Origin: Kiritimatiellaeota bacterium B1221
GTDB taxonomy: Bacteria; Verrucomicrobiota; Kiritimatiellia; SS1-B-03-39; UBA6053
Reading direction: 5' to 3'
Assembly: GCA_029269125.1 (NCBI GenBank)
Contig: JARHXX010000020.1
Span: 1 to 64,000 of the forward strand
DNA: 64,000 bases
Shown one piece after another: positions 44,726 through 53,151 of the stretch. The notes under the pieces are model-generated. The model had not been told where the DNA came from. It saw only the letters and a program-made list of their open reading frames with translations, and ran no database searches. A program made the translations under genes and the position numbers. How positions within the stretch are numbered: position 1 is the first letter of the stretch; each line of letters opens with the position of its first letter.

Positions 44726-45298
44726 CTACGGTTTATCGATGATCGACCCTTCAAAAGCTATTCGTGGATCTTCCACATTCACCAATTCGTGCAACTCGTA
44801 CACATTGTGATATCCGTAGCCGTATAGGTTCAGGTAGGTGGGTACATTGAGTGCGAGCATGAGGGGTTTGGCCTGGGCTGCAAATTGTGTGGTGGGGGTG
44901 ACTTCTGGCATCATGGGCAAGGCGATTTTGGTGGCAAAATCGCGTTGATTGCCTTCGAAGTTGTTGTTGCAGTAAATGAGGATGGTGGTGTCAGGCGAGG
45001 GAATGAGTTGGGCGAGGTTTGCCTGGGTGAAATCTGAAAAATTCAGGTGGACGGCACCTTTTACATGTATGCGGTCAAAGCGGAATTTGGACCGGGTGTC
45101 TAAAATGATGACGTCTTTCTTTTTACTCATTTTCAGAAAGGTGTTCAGATCGATCAGCCGTTTTTCACGATGTGCCTCGACGACATTCACCAAGTCTTTA
45201 TAACTTTGGAAATCCACTTTTGCGGTGGGGTAATTTGTGTCTTCTGCGAAAAGATGGATAAGGGGAATGCTCAAAAATAGAAGAAGAAATATTTTCAT
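44726..45298 (-). CDS. Exported rhodanese-like domain protein
   Basis: 190 residues from ATG 45298, where a signal peptide starts (MKIFLLLFLSIPLIHLFAE). The rhodanese fold shows VIILDTRSKFRFDRIHVKGA and the catalytic Cys C110 in ILIYCNNNFEGNQRD. The loop after the Cys is longer than in classical rhodanese. It could transfer sulfane sulfur or bind a cation or phosphate in the periplasm; substrate unknown. 37 nt upstream of the gluQ start on the same strand. Confidence 0.82.
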   Translation of the reverse strand: MKIFLLLFLSIPLIHLFAEDTNYPTAKVDFQSYKDLVNVVEAHREKRLIDLNTFLKMSKKKDVIILDTRSKFRFDRIHVKGAVHLNFSDFTQANLAQLIPSPDTTILIYCNNNFEGNQRDFATKIALPMMPEVTPTTQFAAQAKPLMLALNVPTYLNLYGYGYHNVYELHELVNVEDPRIAFEGSIIDKP

Positions 45299-45402
45299 AG
45301 GCAAGCATTCTACCAAGACTGGAGGGGCGGGGCGAGGTTCTTCTGACAGGGGATTGGGGTTGCACCGACGGCGCAGCCGCGAGTGATCTCAGGCAAGAAT
45401 AC

Positions 45403-46101
45403 CTACGTACTATTGCCATGCAGGTAGGTCTGCCGTTCTGCTTTGGGAAATTTTTCAATGGCGTACCGCAGGGTGGTGCGGTGCATGGCTTGAATATGTG
45501 ATTGGAGGAAGTCTGCCAAGGCGGGTTTATCCCGGTTGCCGATTTCCTTAAGCATCCAGCCCACGACTTTGTGAATGAGGTCTTCCGGATCCGACAACAA
45601 AATTTCCGCGAGTTTCAGACTGTCATCGAAATCGTTTTTGCGGATGAAATGCAGGGTGGACAACATGGCGATGCGGCGTTCCCACAGACTCGGGGATTTT
45701 GCGAGTTCGTAGAGGGGGGCACGACTTTTGTTTTCCAGATAGGGGCCGACGATGAAGTAGGCGGAGCAGTCGACGAGGTCCCAGCTATTGATAAACGCGG
45801 TGTGATTCAGATAAAAGTTGTAGATTTGCTTTTGGGTTTGTTCATCCCCGCGTTTCATTTTTTGCACCAGAATGAGCAGGGCCAGCAGGCGGGACTCATG
45901 GCAGGGGGATCGGAGAAGCGTTAGGACTTCGGTAAAGGGAAGGGCTGGATTCTGTCGGGCCAGCACCCGCAATTTCGGCATGCGGATGCCGAGGGACCGG
46001 GTTTCTTTTTTGCCGTGTTTATAAAAGCGTTTGGCTGTTTCCGCGACTGCCGGATCTGCGCAGGTGTGTAAGTGTGCTTCGAGAGAGAGGGCTGAATTCA
46101 T
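45403..46101 (-). CDS. DNA alkylation repair protein, AlkD-like
   Basis: 232 residues of helical repeats. Typical AlkD-family segments include RFYKHGKKETRSLGIRMPKLR near the start, FINSWDLVDCSAYFIVG, and WERRIAMLSTLHFIRK followed by the DPEDLIHKVVGWMLKEIG segment. AlkD-type HEAT-repeat glycosylases remove bulky alkylated bases. It is not obviously in an operon with its neighbours. Confidence 0.88.
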   Translation of the reverse strand: MNSALSLEAHLHTCADPAVAETAKRFYKHGKKETRSLGIRMPKLRVLARQNPALPFTEVLTLLRSPCHESRLLALLILVQKMKRGDEQTQKQIYNFYLNHTAFINSWDLVDCSAYFIVGPYLENKSRAPLYELAKSPSLWERRIAMLSTLHFIRKNDFDDSLKLAEILLSDPEDLIHKVVGWMLKEIGNRDKPALADFLQSHIQAMHRTTLRYAIEKFPKAERQTYLHGNST

Positions 46102-46122
46102 CTCCCGAAGTACAGCAGATGT

Positions 46123-47328
46123 TTACTCTGAACGCCACACTTTTATGGATTGAATGGTCATGTCGCCGGAGCCCTGGTCGTAGCTGCTGTCTGGCTTTGC
46201 TTTGACCGCGACGTTGGTGAGCGGATACCAGGTGCGGCCCTTAAAGGGGTTGGCGTATTGCATGGTTTCCACCCCATCCACAAACATCACAATCCAATCG
46301 GGATGAACCGTAACCGCAAAGCTATGGAATTCGGTGTCGAGGGTATTGTTCAGGCCGAAGTCGGACATTTTCATCCGCATGGCATCCCGGGTGAACGTTC
46401 TTTTGCCATGTTCGCCGCCATGAAGGTTGGTGGCCAAATTGGATGAGAATTTCCAGGATCCGTTGTAACCAAAACCTTCATACACATCGATTTCCGGTGG
46501 CCATCCGCTGGTGGGCAGTAACCAAAGGGCGGGCCAGGAGCCAAAACGGTTGGGCATTTTGACGACCCATTCGACCGTACCATATTTGAACTGTGCATCG
46601 GATGTGTTGTGGCCGGAAAGCATGGCGGCCAGGAAAGGGTATTCTTTGTTTCCTTTTTTGGCGGGTTGATCCAAACGTCGGGTGGACAGTTTCAGCCCTT
46701 CGGTGTCACGGACAAAACCGCCCATATCTACCGTGCCGTAGTAGCCGGTTTCCTGATTGCCGTCCTGGGTGCGGCCGTGATGGAGGGAGGTCGAAAAAGT
46801 ATTGGCGCTGCCTTTATCATCAAACTGAATCGTTTCTCCGGTGACGGAATAAACGAGATCTCCAAAGGGTTTGAAAGTGTGGGGTTCACGTCCGCCTGCG
46901 ATGGGTTCATTGATGGCACCTGCTTTTGCCGTGATGAGGATACCGCCTCCGTCGCGTTTTGCGCCGTCGGGAACAGAGGATTGTACTGCCTTTACATTGT
47001 TTCCCTCTTTCATACTGCCGACGTTGAAAGTGGCGGTTTGGGTGAGGGGATCACCGGGACGGAAGATGATGGCTTTGGTGGTGTCCGGTTTGGCACGTCC
47101 GCCCTGGCCGTTATACACTCTGACATGCGCGACCACGGTGTTTGGCGTTTCACGGTCGAGGGTGACGGGTACATGCACTTCGGTGGTGTCGACCGGCACG
47201 TCAAAACTCTCAATCCGGACTTTGGCTGCCGGAGGATATGTGTGTCCCCCTTCATAGGGGTCAGGCTCGGAGAAGAGTGGGAGGGACAGGAAACAAAGAG
47301 ACGCGAGCAAGCGGAAGGTGTTATTCAT
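46123..47328 (-). CDS. Secreted glycoside hydrolase, GH16 family
   Basis: 401 residues from ATG 47328, where a signal peptide begins (MNNTFRLLASLCFLSLPLFS). An N-terminal beta-sandwich of about 110 residues is followed by the GH16 jelly roll. The catalytic motif is EIDVYE (E279 nucleophile, D281, E284 acid/base), preceded by FGSWPALWLLPTSGWPP and followed by NLHGGEHGK. GH16 enzymes cut beta-1,3/1,4 glucans, agar or carrageenan; the insertion-type features do not allow a choice. It lies downstream of a gene-free, structured stretch. Confidence 0.88.
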   Translation of the reverse strand: MNNTFRLLASLCFLSLPLFSEPDPYEGGHTYPPAAKVRIESFDVPVDTTEVHVPVTLDRETPNTVVAHVRVYNGQGGRAKPDTTKAIIFRPGDPLTQTATFNVGSMKEGNNVKAVQSSVPDGAKRDGGGILITAKAGAINEPIAGGREPHTFKPFGDLVYSVTGETIQFDDKGSANTFSTSLHHGRTQDGNQETGYYGTVDMGGFVRDTEGLKLSTRRLDQPAKKGNKEYPFLAAMLSGHNTSDAQFKYGTVEWVVKMPNRFGSWPALWLLPTSGWPPEIDVYEGFGYNGSWKFSSNLATNLHGGEHGKRTFTRDAMRMKMSDFGLNNTLDTEFHSFAVTVHPDWIVMFVDGVETMQYANPFKGRTWYPLTNVAVKAKPDSSYDQGSGDMTIQSIKVWRSE

Positions 47329-47687
47329 GGGAAATTGGCAGGGGGGTTGTGAAGAGATGTGTACTGATGCGAAACAGTTACAATAAAATCCAAGTATTTC
47401 TTTTTCAAGGTAAATGAGGGGAAGATGTTTATGGGGGCTCGGCATCGGAATCGCGATGGGCATTGAATCTATATTATGGGGACTGCAATATTATCGCGTT
47501 TTCGTTGATGGCTTTTCTAAAGCTGGCATTTCGGCTGGTGGGTTTTTGGTCGTTCCGGGGCAGGAACACCGCGGGCAGAGGGAACCGGGGTTCTGCGTAG
47601 GCTTGGCGTAAACGCCTCGGCAGAATCTCCGTAAACGGAGGACTGGGAAGTTACGACAGGATTCTCAGGTTGAGGGGGATGCTTAAG
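47329..47687. other. 359-nt gene-free stretch with repeat tract and hairpins
   Basis: Between the GH16 start and the era stop, both on the minus strand. It holds an AT-rich promoter-like part next to the GH16 gene, a GGCATCGGAATCGCGATGGG tract (from 47441) related to the repeat at 26411, and a cluster of hairpins (47552-47640, described separately). No supported gene. Confidence 0.6.
47552..47640. ncRNA. Cluster of hairpins, possible structured RNA element
   Basis: Four stems in 89 nt: GTTCC/GGAAC (47552-47556, 47563-47567), GAAC/GTTC (47582-47585, 47590-47593), GGCG/CGCC around a TAAA loop (47605-47608, 47613-47616) and CTCCG/CGGAG around a TAAA loop (47627-47631, 47636-47640). TTCTGC/GCAGAA (47591-47596, 47620-47625) closes the third. 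Stems two and closing stem compete. It could be a leader of the GH16 gene, a 3' element of era or an intergenic repeat; no known RNA family recognised. Confidence 0.35.
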
Positions 47688-48623
47688 TTACGCGTATCCG
47701 AGTTTCCGGAGGATCCAGAAGTTCTTGTCCCAGTCTTTTTCGACTTTGACGATGAGGGTGAGGTCGATGCGGACGCCGTAAATTTCGTAGAGTTCGCTGG
47801 CGGCTTCGCCGCGCACGGCTTTGAGGACCCGTCCTTTGTTGCCGATGACCATGCCTTTCTGTGAATTTTGGCGGACCAGCACATGGGCTTCAATTTTCCA
47901 TTTTTTATCGGTTTCAACCAAGCTTTCCACCCAGACCGCGATGGAGTGGGGGAGTTCCTGCCGCAGGCGCATGAGGAATTTTTCCCGGATAAAATCGCCG
48001 ATGGCCAGTTTGCGGGGAAAGTCGGAAACCATATCTTCCGGAAAGAGCAGCGGACCTGCGGGCATGGCGGCCATGAGCCAGTCCCGCAGCTCGTCGATAC
48101 GGAGTCCCATGCTGGCGGAGACCTCCATCCAGTGGGGCTGAGGGGGATTTTCGGTTTCTGCGGAAATTTCTGCCCACATCTCACGGTAAATTTCACCGGA
48201 CTTGTCGTCGCGGTCACATTTGTTGAGGAGGAAGAGCAGTTTACCTTCTTTTTCCTGTACCATCTTCCGCATCCAGCCCTCCACTTCCATGCGTGGTTTT
48301 TCGGCCCGGTCCATCACCAGCATGACCACATCCATGCCTTCGGTGGCACCCCGGGCCATCTTGTTCATTTGCTGGTTTAACTGTTTTTTGCCGCTGCGGT
48401 GCACCCCGGGGGTATCGAGAAAAACCACTTGGCCCCGATCTTCGGTGAGAATGGCCCGCACGATATTGCGGGTGGTCTGGGCCACCGGACTGACGATAGA
48501 AATTTTTTCGCCGGTGAGTCGGTTGATCAACGAGGATTTGCCTGCGTTGGCTGCGCCGACGACCGCGACCATGCCGGCGCGGGTTTGGGGGAGAGAGGGG
48601 GATTCGCTTTGTTCGGGTTCCAT
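47688..48623 (-). CDS. era: GTPase Era
   Basis: 311 residues from ATG 48623, near the usual 300. The P-loop is GAANAGKS (23-30), a variant of the common GRPNVGKS. Then VFLDTPGVH, NKCDRDD and a C-terminal KH domain with VIGNKGRVLKAVRG. Era binds the 3' end of 16S rRNA during 30S assembly. Divergent from the GH63-like gene. Confidence 0.96.
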   Translation of the reverse strand: MEPEQSESPSLPQTRAGMVAVVGAANAGKSSLINRLTGEKISIVSPVAQTTRNIVRAILTEDRGQVVFLDTPGVHRSGKKQLNQQMNKMARGATEGMDVVMLVMDRAEKPRMEVEGWMRKMVQEKEGKLLFLLNKCDRDDKSGEIYREMWAEISAETENPPQPHWMEVSASMGLRIDELRDWLMAAMPAGPLLFPEDMVSDFPRKLAIGDFIREKFLMRLRQELPHSIAVWVESLVETDKKWKIEAHVLVRQNSQKGMVIGNKGRVLKAVRGEAASELYEIYGVRIDLTLIVKVEKDWDKNFWILRKLGYA

Positions 48624-48673
48624 GGGCTTCTGTTTAACTGAATAAGGATAGGACTCAAGCTTTGTGTATGCGT

Positions 48674-48696
48674 AGTTCCGCGGTCCAGGCGGAACT
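48674..48696. promoter_or_regulatory. Perfect inverted repeat between era and the GH63-like gene
   Basis: AGTTCCGC (48674-48681) and GCGGAACT (48689-48696) flank GGTCCAG. No T-tract follows. It lies 54 nt before the GH63-like ATG and 51 nt before the era ATG, so an operator or leader hairpin is more likely than a terminator. Confidence 0.4.
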
Positions 48697-48749
48697 GCGC
48701 CTGCGAATTGGACTTGTCGGCATTCCCAAAAATTGGCAGGGTGCCCCGC

Positions 48750-51434
48750 ATGATGACCCGTCCTCAAGATTCTCTCTCATTTTTTTCCTACGCGCAATCA
48801 GCAGACCCTTTTTCCTGGCGGGAGGCTGCGGTTGAGGGGCTGGCGGGTGAACATGACTGTTCTCTGGGTGCGTGGGGGCCGTTTAATAAACGCTTTTTTG
48901 GTATCAGTCATTTGCCGGGGCCGGCAGGAGTGCGGGTGGATTGGGTGGTGGTGCCGGAATTGCACCGGAGAAGTTTTGCGGTGCCGTCGGCTTTGCGGGA
49001 AGCGGGGTATTTGCCCTGGCATGCGGATCCGGAACTGCGTCACTACAGTTACCGTCAACAAATTTTACCCAAAGACCGGCTATATGCCGACATTCGTTTT
49101 GAAACGGATGCGCAGGGAGGGTGTGTGGTGGACATAAATTTGGTGAACCGCACGTCGTTGGCCCATGATGTCCGTTTGCATTTGCTGGGGGCGCTGCAAC
49201 CCTTTGCGACCGGGTCGTGGTCCCCTCAGGCGATTCAGACTGCGGGAATAGACTTGCCGGAAACGAGTCGCTGGCTCGACGGATTGTCTTATACAAATGC
49301 GAACCTCGGCGGTTTGTGGGGATGTGAAGGTTTGGCGAATGATGCGAGACGTCAGGGCGAAAAGTTGGCGGATGATTTGGTGGATGGGCAGGGCATGTTT
49401 TGGCCGGGGGATCGTCAACCGGATGCGCAAGTCACCTACAAACTTCCTGCGGGAAAATCCTGGCGTTCCGTTCAGTTGCGGGTGCTGTCGGAGTCTGCTG
49501 AAGTTTGCGCCGAAATCAGGTGGGGAAATGAAACAGGGACCGTGGCGCTTTCCGCGGGAGAGCTAAGTTCAGTGTTGCCTGTTCCAGAGGGAGTGGCAGA
49601 GGTTACGATTGCTTTTCCCGGAGGAGAAGAACTGATTTTTGATGGATGGGTTTGGCACGAAAATGAAGAAGCGGGCGCCGAAATCATTTTCCCGGATTGG
49701 GCGGCGATGCCGGAAGTGACATCGGACGGGAATGCGGTAGACGTGAACTGGCTGGCGTTGGCGGAGGGCTATCGGGTCGAAGCCGACCAGGAGATGCGGG
49801 TGCGTCGGCTGAAAGGGGAACTGGAATCCTGTCTGTTATTGTCAATGCATAATCATGTGTCGGATGTGATTTCTGCTCCGGGGCAGGGTGAGTCGATCGA
49901 ATGCATTTTGCCCATGGTTTCCGTGCCTGCGGGATCCACATTGACGCAGCGTTACAGGATTACGGGACCGGCCCCGGAAAAACCTTTGCCGGCTTGTGCG
50001 CAGGCGCCTGTGGAAAGTTTGGCGGGAGGAGAGCCGGTTCGCTTTGGCGTGGAGCGTTTGGCGGCAGTATTGTTCAGCAATGTGGTGTATCCGGTGCGGA
50101 TCAAAGGACAGAATATCCGCCATCATCCGCCGGGGCGCTGGTGGGATTCACTTTACACCTGGGACTGTGGATTTATCGGTTTGGGCATGGGGGAGATCAG
50201 CCCCCGCCGGGCGGTGGAGCTGTTGAATACTTATCTCACCGAAGTGGATGATGAAGAATGCGCCTACGTGCATCATGGCTCGCCGGTGCCGGTTCAGTTC
50301 TATTTGTATTTTGATCTGTGGCAGAAGACCCAGGACCGGGAGATGCTGGCCTTCTTTTATCCGCGCCTGAAAAAGTATTTGGAATATCTGGCGGGGATCG
50401 ATCCCCGTTCTCCCACCCGTCCTTTTGCGCATCAGATCTTGCAAACTTGGGAGTTGTTTTACAATTCGGGGGGTTGGGATGATTATCCGCCGCAACAGTT
50501 TTTGACAGAAAATGAAGATCGACGGAAAAAGGTCTGTCCGATGGTGGTAAGTTCCCACGTGGCAATGGCGGCCCGCATTATGTCGATGGCGGCGGGGGAA
50601 CTGGGGGAGGATGCATCGCTATGGATCCGGTTGATGGAGGCGGTTTCCAGGGATATGGATGCGCATGCCTGGGATGAAACATCCAGCTTGTACGGATATT
50701 TGGAACACGACGCGGGCGGTCAGCCCTGCGGAATCTTCCGGGATCCGGTGAGTGGAGAAAGTTTTAATCAGGGGTTGGACGGGGCCATGCCGGTTTTGAC
50801 GGGAGGGTGTGACCCGGATCGGGCGGAAAAAGTGTGGGACGCTTTAGCAGACGAGACCCGTTTTCAGACGGATTTGGGACTCTCCACGGTGGATCAGCAA
50901 GCGCCGTATTATTCCAGGAAAGGGTATTGGAATGGCGCGGTGTGGATGCCGTATCAGTATATTTTCTGGCGCGGGGCTTTGGATGCGGGGCGGGGCGCAT
51001 TTGCGCGGATGCTGGCAGATAAAGTTTTAAAAACCTGGCAGCGGGAAACCGAAGATGCCTATGCCTGCTTCGAGCATTTTATGGTGGAGTCCGGGCGTGG
51101 GGCCGGATGGCATCACTTCGGGGGATTGTCCTCGCCGGTATTGAATTTATTTGCGGCGTATTATGTGCCGGGAAGGATTTCGACGGGCTGGAGAAGTTGG
51201 ATTCATGCGCAGCAGTGGTCGGAGGATTTACGGAAACTGAACGTTACGATTTCGGTGCAACCCATCGCTGGGGGGAATGCGCCGATTTGTTTGGTTTGTA
51301 TGCCTGCGTCTTCGAGCTACCATGTGAGTATCAATGGGTGTGTTCTTGAGGGTTTTGAAAGCGAGGATGATTGTCTGGAAATTCCGTTGTTGGCAGAATC
51401 CGGAAAACAATATGTGGAAGTTTTTGCTGACTAA
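48750..51434 (+). CDS. GH63/MGH1-like alpha/alpha-barrel glycosidase
   Basis: 894 residues from ATG 48750. No signal peptide. The N-terminal half is a beta-rich region of about 450 residues. The C-terminal (alpha/alpha)6 barrel begins near GRWWDSLYTWDCGFIGLG, has LQTWELFYNSGGWDDYPP, RGYWNGAVW-like GYWNGAVWMPYQYIF and FEHFMVESGRGAGWHHFGG. These match GH63 and mannosylglycerate-hydrolase-like enzymes, inverting glycosidases that trim gluco- or mannosides. Probable general acid is an Asp in YTWDCG or GGWDDY. It starts opposite era and leads a possible unit with the next gene (25-nt gap). Confidence 0.8.
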   Translation: MMTRPQDSLSFFSYAQSADPFSWREAAVEGLAGEHDCSLGAWGPFNKRFFGISHLPGPAGVRVDWVVVPELHRRSFAVPSALREAGYLPWHADPELRHYSYRQQILPKDRLYADIRFETDAQGGCVVDINLVNRTSLAHDVRLHLLGALQPFATGSWSPQAIQTAGIDLPETSRWLDGLSYTNANLGGLWGCEGLANDARRQGEKLADDLVDGQGMFWPGDRQPDAQVTYKLPAGKSWRSVQLRVLSESAEVCAEIRWGNETGTVALSAGELSSVLPVPEGVAEVTIAFPGGEELIFDGWVWHENEEAGAEIIFPDWAAMPEVTSDGNAVDVNWLALAEGYRVEADQEMRVRRLKGELESCLLLSMHNHVSDVISAPGQGESIECILPMVSVPAGSTLTQRYRITGPAPEKPLPACAQAPVESLAGGEPVRFGVERLAAVLFSNVVYPVRIKGQNIRHHPPGRWWDSLYTWDCGFIGLGMGEISPRRAVELLNTYLTEVDDEECAYVHHGSPVPVQFYLYFDLWQKTQDREMLAFFYPRLKKYLEYLAGIDPRSPTRPFAHQILQTWELFYNSGGWDDYPPQQFLTENEDRRKKVCPMVVSSHVAMAARIMSMAAGELGEDASLWIRLMEAVSRDMDAHAWDETSSLYGYLEHDAGGQPCGIFRDPVSGESFNQGLDGAMPVLTGGCDPDRAEKVWDALADETRFQTDLGLSTVDQQAPYYSRKGYWNGAVWMPYQYIFWRGALDAGRGAFARMLADKVLKTWQRETEDAYACFEHFMVESGRGAGWHHFGGLSSPVLNLFAAYYVPGRISTGWRSWIHAQQWSEDLRKLNVTISVQPIAGGNAPICLVCMPASSSYHVSINGCVLEGFESEDDCLEIPLLAESGKQYVEVFAD

Positions 51435-51459
51435 ATTAAAAGGTCTGAAGGAATTTAAA

Positions 51460-52350
51460 ATGAAGAAAACAAAAATATTATGGGGTTGGATGCTTCTTCT
51501 TGGGTTATCAAAATGGAGTATGTTCGCGGATGCACCACCGAATGAATGTATCAACAATTTGCGCTTACTGGAGTCTGCGATAGATCAGGCTGCTATTGAA
51601 GATAACATGAGAACAGGAGCGATTGTTCCGAAAGCTGTGATCGCGGGATATCTCAGAGGCGGACTTGCTTCTGTCCGTTGTCCGGCGAATGGTTTTTACA
51701 CTTTCGGCACGGTGGATGATGACCCTTTCTGTAGTATTCACGGAACCAGAGACGGAGTGATGAAGAAAGGAAGAGGGGTGACCACGAAGGAAATATATGG
51801 GCGGGAACCGGTATCCGATGAGGAAAGGGCTTTGGATGATATTTTAACCAAAATGACTCAGGAACAGGGTGAATTTGATCCGGCTGTGTTGAATAGCAAA
51901 GGGGCTGAGGGGATTCGCCAACTTGCCAATCGACTGTTTCCCCAGTCTTCCAATGTGGGAAGTGGAAGTCTTTCTAAGAAAGAGTTTGACCAGCTGATCA
52001 CAGAAATGGGTACCGGAAATTTTAAACAAAGAGAAGAGGCGGAAAGACGACTCACTGCCCATGTGGGACTTTACCGTAGAGAATTAGAGTTGGCTGCCCG
52101 CGGGGCAGACCCCGAGTTGAAGAGACGCGCGAAATCCATTTTAAAAGTTTGGGATGCGGAAAATAAAGACGATGCACCTGTGGATTATGCCCAGTACCTT
52201 GAAGCAATGAAGGTCTATGTTGCAGAAATTGAGAATGCTTCTGTGCTTCAAGAGCTTCAGGTACGTGCAAAAGAGGCGAAGGTAGTGGGTGCCACTAGTG
52301 GGGCGCAGGAGAAGCTAATGAATCTCTGTCTGGAAGCCCAAGGGGAATAA
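51460..52350 (+). CDS. Secreted protein with CINNLR pilin-like motif and HEAT-like segment
   Basis: 296 residues from ATG 51460 (GAAGGAAT before it). Signal peptide (MKKTKILWGWMLLLGLS), then CINNLRLLESAIDQAAIE and RCPANGFYTFGTVDDDPFCS (about 70-90). This Cys pattern is the one found after the membrane helix in many pseudopilins of Verrucomicrobiota, but here the FTLIE-type helix is missing. A later segment, NFKQREEAERRLTAHVG, with ADPELKRRAKSIL, resembles HEAT-like repeats common in Planctomycetota. Function unknown. Confidence 0.7.
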   Translation: MKKTKILWGWMLLLGLSKWSMFADAPPNECINNLRLLESAIDQAAIEDNMRTGAIVPKAVIAGYLRGGLASVRCPANGFYTFGTVDDDPFCSIHGTRDGVMKKGRGVTTKEIYGREPVSDEERALDDILTKMTQEQGEFDPAVLNSKGAEGIRQLANRLFPQSSNVGSGSLSKKEFDQLITEMGTGNFKQREEAERRLTAHVGLYRRELELAARGADPELKRRAKSILKVWDAENKDDAPVDYAQYLEAMKVYVAEIENASVLQELQVRAKEAKVVGATSGAQEKLMNLCLEAQGE

Positions 52351-52390
52351 AGACGGGGCAAGCCTCATAAACCTTGAAGTGGTTTTTTGG

Positions 52391-53140
52391 CTATCGAATC
52401 ATCAGTTCCAGCGCTTTGGCGCGGGAGGGGAGTCTGAGATCGAGATGCCATTCGGAGAAGCGGTCGAGATGTCGGGAAATCTCCCGGATCTGGTCCGTTT
52501 GCAATCGGAGTCGAATGGCCTGTTCAGGGCTGTCCATCTCGAGGAAATTCCGGAGCAGAGAGAGGCATCCGCGGCTGAGAGGGAGAGATTCGGGATGGAT
52601 GTTTTGATCGGTGGGGAGGGGGCGTCCTGAGCGGTAATCGAAGACGAAAGGATGGGGGAAATCCTGACTGAGGTCCGGCGCCAGGCCGAGGTCGTCGAGG
52701 ACTTTGAGTTCAAACCAAAAGAGCAGGGCGGGATTGATGTTTCCGGCTTCCAGGTGGTCGAGGGTTTGCGTGGCAAACGTATAGAGTTCGTTGGCGACGG
52801 CCATGGGCGGGGAGATTCGGTAGAGCAGATCCGAGACAAAAGATGCGCCGGCGCAGGCCCGCCAATTGTTTCGAAAAGCGGGGCGGCGGTTGATCGGGTA
52901 ACATTCCCGAATCATATGCAGGTCTTCATTCGATCGGGCGTAAAACAAAAGTTCGCAGGTATAGAAAAGATCGTACTGACCGAGTAACCAGCTTTTGGGG
53001 CGCTGGGAGCCTTTGATGAGGGTGCTGATGCGTCCGTATTTTGTGGTGAACCATACCACAACCCGTGAACTGTCGGTCACCGGAAACCAGCGCAATACCA
53101 GGGCTTCATCTTTGACGATGGGGGCTGCCAGTAAACTCAA
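52391..53140 (-). CDS. recO: DNA repair protein RecO
   Basis: 249 residues. Start is TTG at 53140, supported by AAGGAG 8 nt upstream and the reading MSLLAAPIVKDEALVL; no ATG is in frame nearby. N-terminal OB fold with YGRISTLIKGSQRPKS, then a helical domain. RecO loads RecA with RecF and RecR at single-stranded gaps. It is the last gene of a unit with the BamD-like, LptE-like and LamG-like genes (gap 11 nt). Confidence 0.9.
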   Translation of the reverse strand: MSLLAAPIVKDEALVLRWFPVTDSSRVVVWFTTKYGRISTLIKGSQRPKSWLLGQYDLFYTCELLFYARSNEDLHMIRECYPINRRPAFRNNWRACAGASFVSDLLYRISPPMAVANELYTFATQTLDHLEAGNINPALLFWFELKVLDDLGLAPDLSQDFPHPFVFDYRSGRPLPTDQNIHPESLPLSRGCLSLLRNFLEMDSPEQAIRLRLQTDQIREISRHLDRFSEWHLDLRLPSRAKALELMIR

Positions 53141-53151
53141 TTCATTTCTCC

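Noticed and set aside
48624..48767. N-terminal extension of the Era frame
   Set aside because: Era starts just before its P-loop domain at 48623; the extension crosses the divergent promoter region and an inverted repeat.
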